A stretch of 64,000 nt of DNA from Aquabacterium sp. A3. Lineage in GTDB: Bacteria; Pseudomonadota; Gammaproteobacteria; Burkholderiales; Burkholderiaceae_C. Positions 16,984-25,753 of the stretch are shown here, piece after piece; within the stretch, counting starts at the first letter, position 1, and the number at the start of each line of letters is the position of its first letter. A program made the position numbers and the translations under genes. The notes under the pieces were generated by a model. The model saw nothing but the letters and a program-made list of their open reading frames with translations. It was not told where the DNA came from and did not search any database. The stretch lies in the NCBI RefSeq assembly GCF_038069945.1, contig NZ_JBBPEV010000002.1:186001-250000 (forward strand), written 5' to 3'.

Positions 16984-18057
16984 TCATTGGGCGCGCGGCC
17001 CGCGCTGCCGCAGCAAGACCAGAAACACCGGTGCACCGATGAGTCCGGTCAGCACGCCCAGGGGCAACTCGACCGGCGGGGCCACGGTGCGGGCGGCGGT
17101 GTCGGCCAGCAACACGAGGCAGGCTCCCATCAGGGCGGAGCCGGGCAGGACCACGTGATGGCGTGGCCCCAGCAGCAAACGAATCAGGTGGGGGGCCAGC
17201 AGGCCGATGAAGCCCACCATGCCGATGACGGCCGTGACAGCGCCCACGGCCATGGCCGTGAGGCCGACGCACATGAGCTGCAATCGCTTGACGTTCACGC
17301 CCATCACGCGGGCCTGTGCTTCGCCCAACGCCAGCGCATCCAGCGGGCGCTGCAGGGTGTGGGAGCCGATCAGGGCCAGCAGCACGGGTGGCAACACGGC
17401 CAGCACCGTGGTCCACTGGCTGGGCGCCAGGCTGCCCAACAGCCAGAAGTTCAGGGCGCGTTGCTGGGTGTCGCTGGCCAGGTAGGTGAGCAGGCCCAGG
17501 CCGGCCATGGCCAGCGCGTTGATGGCCAGGCCCACGAGCAGCAGGTTGGCCAGGTGCACCTGGCCTTGTCGGCGCGACAAGCGCCAGGCCAGTGCCGTGA
17601 CCAGCACCCCACCCGCGAAGGCGAAGACCATGGTGGCCGCCATGCCCGACATGCCTGAGCTCAGCATGGGCAGCAGCACGATGCAACTGGCCGCGCCCAA
17701 GGCGCCGCCTGCGCTCACACCGATGAGGCCGGGGTCGGCCAAGGGGTTGCGAAACAGGCCCTGGATCATGGCGCCGGACACGCCCAAGGCGGCACCGGCC
17801 AGGCAGGCCATGAGCAGGCGTGGCGCGCGGATGTGCCAGAACACCTGGGCGGCGGTCAGGTCGGGGTTGAAGGGCGCATCTGCCGGGCGCCACCACCAGG
17901 CCCACAGGCGGGGCAGGTCATTCAGCGTGATGGCGTAGGCCCCCTGGGTGGCGGCCAGCGCCGCGCAGCACAGCGCCAGGGGCAGGCCCAGCCACCACAG
18001 CCATCGGCGGCCCTGCAGGTGGGTGGGCATGCCCGCGGGGCGCCACACCGCGCTCAT
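16984..18057 (-). CDS. hmuU: Hemin ABC transporter permease HmuU
   Basis: A 357-residue FecCD/BtuC-family permease with about ten transmembrane helices. Typical motifs are RAPRLLMACLAGAALGVSGAMIQGLFRNPLADPGLIGVSAGGALGA-type pieces near residues 75-115, and LMGACLVLLADTAAR plus PVELPLGVLTGLIGAPVF at the C-terminus. The ATG at 18057 overlaps the hmuT stop as ATGA. It forms the inner-membrane channel for heme. Confidence 0.92.
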   Translation of the reverse strand: MSAVWRPAGMPTHLQGRRWLWWLGLPLALCCAALAATQGAYAITLNDLPRLWAWWWRPADAPFNPDLTAAQVFWHIRAPRLLMACLAGAALGVSGAMIQGLFRNPLADPGLIGVSAGGALGAASCIVLLPMLSSGMSGMAATMVFAFAGGVLVTALAWRLSRRQGQVHLANLLLVGLAINALAMAGLGLLTYLASDTQQRALNFWLLGSLAPSQWTTVLAVLPPVLLALIGSHTLQRPLDALALGEAQARVMGVNVKRLQLMCVGLTAMAVGAVTAVIGMVGFIGLLAPHLIRLLLGPRHHVVLPGSALMGACLVLLADTAARTVAPPVELPLGVLTGLIGAPVFLVLLRQRGPRAQ

Positions 18058-18920
18058 GCCAACTGCTGCTGAAGCTGGTTCAGCACGCTGGGCATGCGGG
18101 GGCCAAAGCCCAGCAAGGCCATGCCCTCGACGGCCACGAGGCGCTGCTGCCGGGCCGCCGGGGTGTGCAACAGGCCGGCCTGTTGCCACAGCCGCTCGGC
18201 GCCGCCCAGAAACGTCAGCGACTCGGTGGTGGTCAGTACCACGTCGGGCTGCGCCAGCACCACGCTTTCGGCGCTCAAGGCCCGGTAGCCGCTCACCTGC
18301 TCCAGGGCGTTGCGGGCGCCGGCCAGTTGCAGCATGGCGTGGGCCGGGGTGTCGCGACCGGCGGTCATGGCGCCGCCACCATGCGCCATCACGAACATGA
18401 CGCGCGGCGCTGCCTGGGGCCGCACGCTGGGTTGGCGGGCCTGAATGGCCTGCCACTCGGCTTGCAGCTCGGCCGCCAGGGCGCGGCCCTGGGCCACGCG
18501 GCCTGTCAGCTGCGCCACCAGCCGCACCTTGGTCAGCACGTCGTCAAAGCGCCAGGTGCTGGGCACCAGGTGCACCGGCACACCCGTCTGGCGCAGTTGG
18601 GCCAGCACCACCGGCGGGCCGGCGTCGTCGGTGGCCAGCACGGCGGTGGGCTGCAGGGCCAGCAAGCCTTCGGCCGACAGCGTGCGCATGTAGCCCACCT
18701 TGCGGGTGTGCTGCGCAGCCTCGGGGAAGGTGCTGGTCGTGTCGGTGCCCACCAGGGTGTCTTGCGCGCCCAGGCGGTAGATGGTTTCCGTCAGGCTGCT
18801 GTGCACCGACACCAGCCTCGGGGTGGTCTGGCCCGCTCGGAGGGGGCCTGTGCCCAGGCCGAGCAGCGGGGCGATGGCCAGGGCCTGGAGCCCCTGGCGA
18901 CGGGTGATCAAGCCGCTCAT
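18054..18920 (-). CDS. hmuT: Hemin-binding periplasmic protein HmuT
   Basis: A 288-residue periplasmic binding protein of the cobalamin/heme class. The N-terminus begins MSGLITRRQG, a twin-Arg-like pair before a hydrophobic stretch with a cleavage site near GPLRAGQ. The fold shows SLTETIYRLGAQDTLVGTD (a Tyr suited to heme ligation), LQPTAVLATDDAG, and VMFVMAHGGGAMTAGRDT. It delivers heme to HmuUV. It overlaps hmuS by 4 bases upstream and hmuU by 4 bases downstream. Confidence 0.9.
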   Translation of the reverse strand: MSGLITRRQGLQALAIAPLLGLGTGPLRAGQTTPRLVSVHSSLTETIYRLGAQDTLVGTDTTSTFPEAAQHTRKVGYMRTLSAEGLLALQPTAVLATDDAGPPVVLAQLRQTGVPVHLVPSTWRFDDVLTKVRLVAQLTGRVAQGRALAAELQAEWQAIQARQPSVRPQAAPRVMFVMAHGGGAMTAGRDTPAHAMLQLAGARNALEQVSGYRALSAESVVLAQPDVVLTTTESLTFLGGAERLWQQAGLLHTPAARQQRLVAVEGMALLGFGPRMPSVLNQLQQQLA

Positions 18921-20023
18921 GCCACGGCCTCCAGCTGCGGTTCACCCGTGCTCACCTCGTGCGCCAGTTGTCGCCAGGCGGGCAGTTCGGGTCGGCCGGG
19001 CTTGCGCTCGCCAAAGCACATGGCGATCACGTCGCCACGTTCGTCAAACAGTTCAATGGACGTCACCGGGCCGTCGTCGGTGGGCTTGGTCACCAGCCAG
19101 CTCTCGTGGATGGCGTCGCGGCGCAGGTGCAGGTTGAAGCCCTCGTCCAGCACATTGATCCACGGGCCCATGGGCTCGATGCGGTGCACGGCGCCGGTGT
19201 GGATCTGCAGGCAGCCATGGTTGCCGGCAAACACCATGATGGGCAGCCCCGAGCGGCTGGCCAGGTGCAGCATCCACTCCACCGCGATCAGCGGCGTGCG
19301 TTGCGTGTGCACGCCTTCCATCAGGCGCATGGCCTGCAGCCGTCCCACGTTGAAGCGCTTGAGCAGGTCGAAGAACTCGTGCGTGTCGCGCATGCCAGCC
19401 CAGGCATCGCCCAGGCCCAGGGCGTCGATCTCGGCATCAGGCCGGTCGGGGCGCGAGCGGTGCTCGCCCACGGTGAACACCGGGTGCAGCTCGGGCCGGG
19501 CGTGTTGCTGCACCAGCGCATCGAGCGCTTGCAGGTCGGTGCCCGGGCGGGCGTGTACCTTGTGCACCGCCTGACCATGACGGTCGAAAAACTGCAGGCT
19601 GTGCCGCTCACCCTGAGGCGTGCGCTCCACCACGTGGAAGCCCGCGTGCCAGTTCATCAAGAACAGGCGCAGGTCGATCTCGGGGCCCACGGCCAGGCCG
19701 ACGGGGCCTTGCGCACTGACGTTGCGGTACACGCCGATCTTTTCGTGCACGACATGCTCGTTGCGCGTCAGCGCCATCACCGGGCCCACGGTTTCCAGGC
19801 CCTGCAGGATGCGCACCCATTCACCGTCGAGCGCGACGGTGGTCAGCAGGCCGTCGGCGGCCTCCTGTGGGCTCATCAGGCTGACAGCATGGGCAGCCAC
19901 CACGGCCCCTTCGCTGAGCCCCAGTTGCCGCGCGGCGTCTCGTGCCCGCAAGCCCTGGGCGCGCAGCGTGGCGAAGGATGTGCGCCAGTGGCTGGCCGTG
20001 TTCGTGGTGTTGGTCGTGCTCAT
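18917..20023 (-). CDS. hmuS: Hemin-degrading factor HmuS
   Basis: A 368-residue cytoplasmic protein made of two similar halves (HmuS/HemS/ChuS family) that binds incoming heme and releases iron. Seen: ARQLGLSEG, VMALTRNEHVVHEKIGVY in the N-half, and MVFAGNHGCLQIHTGAVHRIEPMGPWINVLDEGFNLHL in pieces in the C-half, where the His residues are heme ligands in relatives. The stop overlaps the hmuT start as ATGA. It follows the receptor by 59 bases. Confidence 0.92.
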   Translation of the reverse strand: MSTTNTTNTASHWRTSFATLRAQGLRARDAARQLGLSEGAVVAAHAVSLMSPQEAADGLLTTVALDGEWVRILQGLETVGPVMALTRNEHVVHEKIGVYRNVSAQGPVGLAVGPEIDLRLFLMNWHAGFHVVERTPQGERHSLQFFDRHGQAVHKVHARPGTDLQALDALVQQHARPELHPVFTVGEHRSRPDRPDAEIDALGLGDAWAGMRDTHEFFDLLKRFNVGRLQAMRLMEGVHTQRTPLIAVEWMLHLASRSGLPIMVFAGNHGCLQIHTGAVHRIEPMGPWINVLDEGFNLHLRRDAIHESWLVTKPTDDGPVTSIELFDERGDVIAMCFGERKPGRPELPAWRQLAHEVSTGEPQLEAVA

Positions 20024-20082
20024 CGGTGTGCTCCATGGTGCGAGGGGTGGTGGTGGGTGAGGGGGGCCGTGGGATCAAGGCG

Positions 20083-22320
20083 TCAATAACGGGCACTGAG
20101 CGTCAGCTTCACGTTGCGGCCAGGCCCTGGCGTGCCCGGGCCGCCGTTGAAGCCGTTGTCCAGCAGGTAGGCGCTGTTGTGGAGGTTGTCGGCCACCAGG
20201 GCAGCGTCCAGGTGGCGGTTGATGCGCCAGTTCAGCGAGGCGCCCAGCAGGCGGTAGCTCGGGGCGTGTGCGATCTGGGTGCGGGCGGTGTCGGCGTAGT
20301 AGGTGCGCGACCACACCTGCTGCCAGCGCAGGCCCCATTCGCCCCAGGCGGTCTGGCGGGTCAGGCTCAGGTGCACGCGGTCGGCAGGGGCGCCGATCAG
20401 GTCGCTGTGGTCCAGCCCGTCAAACTGCGTGCCTTGGATCTGGCTGCCCGTCAGGCGGGCTTGCCATTGCTGCCAGCCCAGGGTGGCCTCCAGCTCCAGC
20501 CCGCGGCGGCGCTCCCACCCGGGTTGAATGAGTTGGCCGCTGCCGCCCGGTTCAGCCATCAAGGATTCCAGCAGGTGTTCGGTGCGATTGACAAAGGCCG
20601 TGACCTTGGCCTGCAGCCAGCTGCCAGGCCCCAGCACCTCGGGTTGTCGGGTGTGCAGGCCCCATTCGAGGCTGTGCGACACCTCGGGCTCGTAGTACGC
20701 CGCGCAGATGCCCGTGCTGGGCGCCACCTGGGCGCCGGTGGCATAGCCGGGCACGCGCGGCCGACCGTTGGCCACACGCAGCAGGGTGCTGTTGTTGCAC
20801 ACGCCGTAGCCCGCCCGCATGAAGGCTTCGTCGATCAACGGGGGCCGGTGGCTGCGGGCCGCGGTGGCAAAGGCGGTCCACCGCCGAGGCTGCAAGTCGT
20901 AGCTCAGGGTGAGGCTGGGAGAGGTGTGCGCATAGCGCACCTCGGTCGGCTGCCCGGTTGCCTGCAGCAGTTCGGCATTGCCGCCTTGCACCGACACCGT
21001 GGTGTGGTCCCAGCGCACGCCGGGTGAGGCCTCCCAGCGGCCCCAGCGCTGGGCCAGTTGAACATACGCACCGGCCGTCTCTTTGCGGCCAGGCGGTTGC
21101 GCCTGGTTGTAGCCGCCCGGATAGAGGATGGCGTTCAACATGGCATTGCCTGAAACGCGGCGGGCCTCTCGCTCGCTGTGGCCGGCTTGCACGCCTGCGC
21201 GCAGCGTCAGTCGGGTGTCTTCGTCTGGCCGCCACAGGGCCCATTGCAGCCGGCTGTCCAGGGTGTGGTGCGTCTGGCGCACGTCGTCGTCCACCGTGGT
21301 GTTCATCGAGAAGATCGACCAGCCGGGCTCGAAGTGGTCGCGCACCCGGGTGTCGCTGCGGCCCACGGTCGTCGTCCATTCATGCCCTTGGGCGTCGTCC
21401 ACCCAACGGGCCTGCAGTGACAGGGTGTCGTCGTCAATGCGGCGCTGCACCTGGCCAAAGCTGCCCACCTGTTCGATGGCGGTGTCGCCCGTGCCCACGG
21501 CGCCGCTGTAGGTGTCGTAGGCCTGCAGGCCCTGGTCTCGGTAAGCCACCCAACTGGCGCTGAGCTTCCAGGCGTCGCTGGCCCACCAGCTGGCTTTCAG
21601 CAGGTGGCTGCCCGCATCGGTTTCGGACAGGGGCAGCCGCAGGCCGTTGGACAGCTTGAGGTTGCCACCTTTGCGCTGGCTGAAGCCCCACACCACGTCG
21701 GTTTGTTCGCTGGGGCGACCATAGGCGGCGACAAACTGGTGCTGCTCGTGGTTGTTGCTGGCCCAGCCCAGCTTGGCGCGCGCGCCCCAGGTCTGGCCCG
21801 GGCGCAGCAGGTCGCGTGCGTCGCGCGTGGTGGCGCGCACGGTGCCGCCCAGCGCGCCGGTGCTGTCGATCTGGGCGCCACGCTGCACCTCGATGGCCTT
21901 GAGCAGTTCGGGCTCGATGAAGGTGCCGCCAAAGCGGTACTTCTCGAAGCCTTTGGTCACGCCATCGAGTTCCACGCGCACGTCTTCGGTGTCGCTGTAG
22001 CCCCGGATGTTGAATTGCATCCCACTGTTGCGAGGGCCACCTTGCACCGTCACGCCCGGCACCTCGTCCATCAGTTGGAAGACGGAATCGGCCTCGCGAC
22101 GGCGCAAGGTGGCGTCGTTCAAGGTGGTGCGCGCGGCGGTGGGTGACATGGTGGTGTCTGCCCGACGGGGTGGCGTGGCGCGCACGCTCACCTCGGGCAG
22201 TTCGGTGGCCGTTTCAGGCGGGAGGGCAGGATCAGGGGCCTGTGGCGTGGCCAGCGCGCTGGCCACGGCGACCGTGCTCCAGCCGCCGGCCACCCACAGG
22301 CGAGACAACAAAGAGGTCAA
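20083..22320 (-). CDS. TonB-dependent heme receptor
   Basis: A 745-residue outer-membrane receptor. The export signal ends near ASALATPQ (residue 26) and a likely TonB box is ELPEVSVRAT (about 40-49). The plug follows (MDEVPGVTVQGGPRNSGM, NIRGYSDTEDVRVELDGV, ALGGTVRATT). Late in the barrel, AARSHRPPLIDEAF resembles the FRAP box and YEPEVSHSLEWG the NPxL-like segment of heme/hemoglobin receptors. The terminal SARY ends in an aromatic residue. Placement directly ahead of hmuS fixes the substrate class. Whether it takes free heme or heme from a protein is not readable. Confidence 0.88.
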   Translation of the reverse strand: MTSLLSRLWVAGGWSTVAVASALATPQAPDPALPPETATELPEVSVRATPPRRADTTMSPTAARTTLNDATLRRREADSVFQLMDEVPGVTVQGGPRNSGMQFNIRGYSDTEDVRVELDGVTKGFEKYRFGGTFIEPELLKAIEVQRGAQIDSTGALGGTVRATTRDARDLLRPGQTWGARAKLGWASNNHEQHQFVAAYGRPSEQTDVVWGFSQRKGGNLKLSNGLRLPLSETDAGSHLLKASWWASDAWKLSASWVAYRDQGLQAYDTYSGAVGTGDTAIEQVGSFGQVQRRIDDDTLSLQARWVDDAQGHEWTTTVGRSDTRVRDHFEPGWSIFSMNTTVDDDVRQTHHTLDSRLQWALWRPDEDTRLTLRAGVQAGHSEREARRVSGNAMLNAILYPGGYNQAQPPGRKETAGAYVQLAQRWGRWEASPGVRWDHTTVSVQGGNAELLQATGQPTEVRYAHTSPSLTLSYDLQPRRWTAFATAARSHRPPLIDEAFMRAGYGVCNNSTLLRVANGRPRVPGYATGAQVAPSTGICAAYYEPEVSHSLEWGLHTRQPEVLGPGSWLQAKVTAFVNRTEHLLESLMAEPGGSGQLIQPGWERRRGLELEATLGWQQWQARLTGSQIQGTQFDGLDHSDLIGAPADRVHLSLTRQTAWGEWGLRWQQVWSRTYYADTARTQIAHAPSYRLLGASLNWRINRHLDAALVADNLHNSAYLLDNGFNGGPGTPGPGRNVKLTLSARY

Positions 22321-22355
22321 ACGTCACCTCGAAGGGCTGGCGGTGGGGTGGGGGC

Positions 22356-23057
22356 TCAGGTGCGGCGGCGGCTCATGGCGCCCACGGCGAGCAGGCCGGC
22401 GGCCATCAAGGCCCAGGTTTCGGGCTCGGGCACGGCGGGCGTCACGGCGGTGGCGTAGACCGCCACCTGGTCCAGGCTCATGTGAGCGGCGCTGCCCGTG
22501 AAGCTGAACACCCAGGGCCCGGTGGCGTCCAGCGTCCAGTGCCACAGGCTCTCTTCTTCGGTACCACCAAAGCCGCCCGTGATGGCCTCACTGAAGGTGA
22601 TCGTGCGGGTGGCTTCGACACCGTTGAGGGTGGCGATGTCGGAGGCGGCTGAGCCCACGGTGGACACCCGCAGGTACACGTCAAACAGGCCCGAGGTGGC
22701 GCCGGCCACGTCCAGCGTGAAGGCGGTGGCGCCAGAAAAGCCGTAGATGTTGCCGCCGCTGGTCGGGAAGCCCGAGCCGGTGGTTTCGGTCAAGGTGCCC
22801 GCGCCGGCGATGTCGGGCGTGTCATCGACCGGATAGCCGTAAATGGCGTTCCACTCGGCGTAGCTGCTCCCCTCGGCCGGGGCGCTGATCCAGGGGGTGC
22901 TGGCGCTGGTGCCGGTGCCGTTGTGGCCTGCGGCGGCGCTGTCCCATTGGCCTGCCGTGGCCATGGCAGGTGTACTCAGGGCGCTCAAGGCCAGGGCGGC
23001 GGCCACGCCGGTGGCGGTGCGCAGGGAGGGGGTCGACAAATGTTGGATGAAGGACAT
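22356..23057 (-). CDS. PEP-CTERM protein inside the heme-uptake operon
   Basis: A 233-residue exported protein. The signal peptide (AALALSALSTPAMATAG) ends near residue 35; the C-terminus is VPEPETWALMAAGLLAVGAMSRRRT, shown here in parts as VPEPETW, hydrophobic helix and RRRT, the PEP-CTERM exosortase signal. The mature part is a small beta-rich domain (FTLDVAGATSGLFDVYLRVSTVG, WTLDATGPWVFSFTGSAAHMSLDQVAVY in pieces) resembling the jelly-roll modules of secreted proteins. It holds few His or Met residues. It lies 35 bases before the heme receptor on the same strand, so it is probably induced by iron starvation. A surface heme-capturing or receptor-assisting role is an inference from position only. 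Confidence 0.85.
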   Translation of the reverse strand: MSFIQHLSTPSLRTATGVAAALALSALSTPAMATAGQWDSAAAGHNGTGTSASTPWISAPAEGSSYAEWNAIYGYPVDDTPDIAGAGTLTETTGSGFPTSGGNIYGFSGATAFTLDVAGATSGLFDVYLRVSTVGSAASDIATLNGVEATRTITFSEAITGGFGGTEEESLWHWTLDATGPWVFSFTGSAAHMSLDQVAVYATAVTPAVPEPETWALMAAGLLAVGAMSRRRT

Positions 23058-23178
23058 GGTTGGCTCTCTCGGTTGATGAAGAGGGGCCGTGTTCCTTACC
23101 CACAAAGGCAACGACAGCGAAATGATGAACAGGGATGTCAAGGGCGACCGACTGATCGGCCACCCAGCCCAGGGTGCC

Positions 23179-23400
23179 TCACCCTCGGGCGTCGGGATTG
23201 CTTGGTGCGGACGGCACGTCCACCACGAAGCGATGCTGCTTGCCGCAGTCCACGATCACCTCTTTCTGGCCGCGCTTGAGCAGGCGCACATCCACCCGCA
23301 TCGAGCCATAACCGTCGTGCCGGATCAGTTCGTCCAGCAGCGTCAGCAGGCGGGCTCTCACGGGGGCCAGGGCAGGGGTGTCCACGACAGGGGCAGGCAT
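23179..23400 (-). CDS. Small conserved-looking protein, first gene of the heme operon
   Basis: A 73-residue cytoplasmic protein: an N-terminal amphipathic helix (RARLLTLLDELIRHDGYG), then strands in MRVDVRLLKRGQKEVIVDCGKQHRFVVDVP. I do not recognise a named family with certainty. Position and the RLLKRGQKEVIVDCGKQHRF pattern recall HemP/HmuP, the small protein that often heads heme operons, but the HemP signature end (LRxTxxGKLILTK) is missing. The start at 23400 follows a Fur-box promoter by about 19 bases and lacks a strong ribosome-binding site. It precedes the PEP-CTERM gene by 121 bases. Confidence 0.7.
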   Translation of the reverse strand: MPAPVVDTPALAPVRARLLTLLDELIRHDGYGSMRVDVRLLKRGQKEVIVDCGKQHRFVVDVPSAPSNPDARG

Positions 23401-23425
23401 GACGCCATGTGGTTGCGATGGATTA

Positions 23426-23454
23426 ATTCTAAATAAGAATTATTCGCAAAACAA
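23426..23454 (-). promoter_or_regulatory. Fur-box promoter of the heme-uptake operon
   Basis: Minus-strand -35 TTGTTT (23454-23449), 17-base spacer, -10 TAGAAT (23431-23426, 5/6). The spacer carries the Fur core, plus strand AAGAATTATTCGC (23435-23447). The surrounding 30 bases are strikingly AT-rich for this genome. Confidence 0.7.
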
Positions 23455-23506
23455 GGCCCGTGACGCAAACCCACGCGATCGTGGGGGGCAAGTGCCTTGT
23501 GGAGGC

Positions 23507-25138
23507 TCAGCGGTCGCGCAGGTCTTCTTGCTGCTGTCGTTGCCACGCGCGAGAGCGGGACAACAAGGCGCTCAGCTCGATGGTGTCGGCGGCATCCGGC
23601 TGCCGGAAACGGCGCTGCGCGCCCTCGGCCCGATCGATCGCGCCGGGCAGGTCACCCAAGGCCGCAGCGGCTTCGGCTTCTGCCCGAACAGCCCGCACGG
23701 GCAGGCCCAGTTTTTGCCACAAGCGGGCCAGCAGCAGCCAGGCGGTGGCGTCTTGCGCCTGCGCGCTCAGTTGCGCTTCGATCTGGTCGGCGCTGGTTTG
23801 CAGTTGGGCGGTGTCATGGCCTGATGCGGCCAGCACGGCCTCGGCCCGCAACAGGCGTTCGGGCCGGGCTTGCGGGTCCAGGGTGAGGCGGGGGCCGGTG
23901 GTCTGGCGCATCAGCAAGGCCAGGGCCTGTGCGCCCTGCCGGGCCTGGATCAGGCCCTCGGCTTCGGCCAGCGCCAGCACGCGGTCGGCCACGGGGGCCG
24001 CCTGCACGGGCAGCAGGCGTGCGGCGTCGCGTGCGGCCTTCAAGGCCTCGGCCGCTTCGGCGTGCAGGCTGGCGCGCTGCAGGGCCACGGCCCGTCCGTA
24101 GTGCGTGGCGGTTTGGGTCAGGGCGTCTGCGTCGGCGGCCGGCTGTCGCCGCATCATGGCCTGCAAAGCACCTTGCCGCGCGTCCATCAACACCCGTGCG
24201 CGCGCCGCCATCAGCGCGTGCCGGGTGGCGCGCACATCGTCCACCGCCGGGCGCACCAGCCCCCAGCCCGAGGTGCCCACGCGCGAGCGGGCTTCGCCGA
24301 TGCGCTCGGTGGTCAGCGGGTGGGTGCGCAGGTAGGGGTAGCTGCCGTCGTCGTTGAGGCGCGAGGCCTGGGCCAGCTGCTCGAACATGCCGGCCATGCC
24401 CGCCGGGTCGTAGCCGCCATCCACCAGCACGCCAAAACCCACGCGGTCGGCTTCGCGCTCCATGTCGCGAGAGAAGTTCAACTGGTTCTGGATGGCCACC
24501 GCCTGGCCGCCCGCGATCACGGCCTGGGCCGCCGCCGGGTTGCTGCCGGCGGCCAGCACGCCCAGCAGCAGCGAGGCCAGGCTCACCCACGACATCTGTG
24601 ATTGCTGGCCGATCATCCGCGCGATGTGCCGCTGGGTGACGTGGGCCAGTTCATGGGCCAGCACCGAGGCCAGTTCGTCGGGCGTGCGCGTCATGGCCAC
24701 CAGGCCCAGGTGCACGCCGATGTAGCCCCCGGGCAGCGCAAATGCGTTCACCGAGCTGTCACGCACCAGAAACGCCTCCCAGGCGTGGGATTGCCACAGC
24801 TCGGGCCCGAGGTCGCCGCGTTGTCGCGCCGCGCTCAGCAGGCCCTGCCAGAGCCCGCCGATGTATTCCAGCAGCAGGGGGTCGTCCAGCACGGCCGGAT
24901 CCTGACGGATGCTGCGCATGATGCGGTCGCCCAGGCGCCGTTCGGCGATCGGCGACAGGGCGGCGGCCGACGCATCGCCGAGATCGGGCAGGTTGATGCT
25001 GCTGGTGCTGCCGCCCACAGGCTGTGCCGCTGCCGGCCGGGGCTGCAGGCCACCCAGGGCCACACAGGCTGCCACCCCGATGCAGGTGACTGAACGAAGC
25101 AGGTGGGTGGGACGCTGGTGGGTGAGGGGCAGGAACAT
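23507..25138 (-). CDS. bepA: BepA/YfgC-like M48 periplasmic metalloprotease with TPR region
   Basis: A 543-residue exported protease/chaperone of the M48 family. The signal region ends at RPAAAQP near residue 38. The zinc site HELAHVTQRH lies near residue 175, with the downstream Glu in FSRDMEREADRVG. The C-terminal half (about 300-520) is an Ala-rich helical repeat region, as in BepA, where TPRs dock on the BAM/LptD machinery. It is expected to degrade or assist misassembled outer-membrane proteins. The ATG at 25138 was chosen because longer frames lose the signal peptide. It diverges from moaC. Confidence 0.88.
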   Translation of the reverse strand: MFLPLTHQRPTHLLRSVTCIGVAACVALGGLQPRPAAAQPVGGSTSSINLPDLGDASAAALSPIAERRLGDRIMRSIRQDPAVLDDPLLLEYIGGLWQGLLSAARQRGDLGPELWQSHAWEAFLVRDSSVNAFALPGGYIGVHLGLVAMTRTPDELASVLAHELAHVTQRHIARMIGQQSQMSWVSLASLLLGVLAAGSNPAAAQAVIAGGQAVAIQNQLNFSRDMEREADRVGFGVLVDGGYDPAGMAGMFEQLAQASRLNDDGSYPYLRTHPLTTERIGEARSRVGTSGWGLVRPAVDDVRATRHALMAARARVLMDARQGALQAMMRRQPAADADALTQTATHYGRAVALQRASLHAEAAEALKAARDAARLLPVQAAPVADRVLALAEAEGLIQARQGAQALALLMRQTTGPRLTLDPQARPERLLRAEAVLAASGHDTAQLQTSADQIEAQLSAQAQDATAWLLLARLWQKLGLPVRAVRAEAEAAAALGDLPGAIDRAEGAQRRFRQPDAADTIELSALLSRSRAWQRQQQEDLRDR

Positions 25139-25258
25139 GGGCGACGGGGTGAGCGCTCGGGCACTGCGCAGTATGCTTGCAACCGCTGCGAGTCGATCTC
25201 TGGCGGTCGTCCAGGGTTCGCCCACCTTACCCTTCTTTACCCATTTTCCTGACACCGA

Positions 25259-25753
25259 ATGTCCGAACTCACCCACTTTGACGCGCAAGGCCAGGCCCAC
25301 ATGGTCGATGTCTCCGACAAGCCCTCGACCGTTCGGGTGGCCGTAGCCACTGGCGTGATCTGCATGCAGGCGGCCACGTGGCAGCGCATCCAGTCGGGGC
25401 AGGCGGGCAAGGGCGATGTGCTGGGCGTGGCCCGCATCGCCGGCATCCAGGGGGCCAAGCGCACCGCCGACTGGATCCCGCTGTGTCACCCGATTCCCTT
25501 GACGCGGGTGGCCATCGAGTTCGACCACATCGAAGCGCAGGACGCTGTGCGCCTGCGGTGCAGCGCCACGGTGCAGACCGTGGGCCCCACGGGCGTGGAG
25601 ATGGAGGCCCTGGTGGCCGTGCAGGCGGCCTTGCTGACGGTGTATGACATGTGCAAGGCCATGGACCGCGGCATGCTCATCACCGACGTGGGCCTGCAGG
25701 AAAAGCGCGGCGGGCGCAGCGGTCACTGGCGCCGGGACGACGGCAGCAACTGA
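25259..25753 (+). CDS. moaC: Cyclic pyranopterin monophosphate synthase MoaC
   Basis: A 164-residue enzyme of molybdenum cofactor synthesis, converting 3',8-cyclo-dihydro-GTP to cyclic pyranopterin monophosphate. Conserved blocks are [10 protein letters not shown], the [10 protein letters not shown] active-site loop, [28 protein letters not shown] in pieces, and the Lys-rich EKRGGRSG near the end. Normal length for the family (about 160). Its final 31 bases overlap the convergent ligase gene. Confidence 0.95.
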   Translation: MSELTHFDAQGQAHMVDVSDKPSTVRVAVATGVICMQAATWQRIQSGQAGKGDVLGVARIAGIQGAKRTADWIPLCHPIPLTRVAIEFDHIEAQDAVRLRCSATVQTVGPTGVEMEALVAVQAALLTVYDMCKAMDRGMLITDVGLQEKRGGRSGHWRRDDGSN

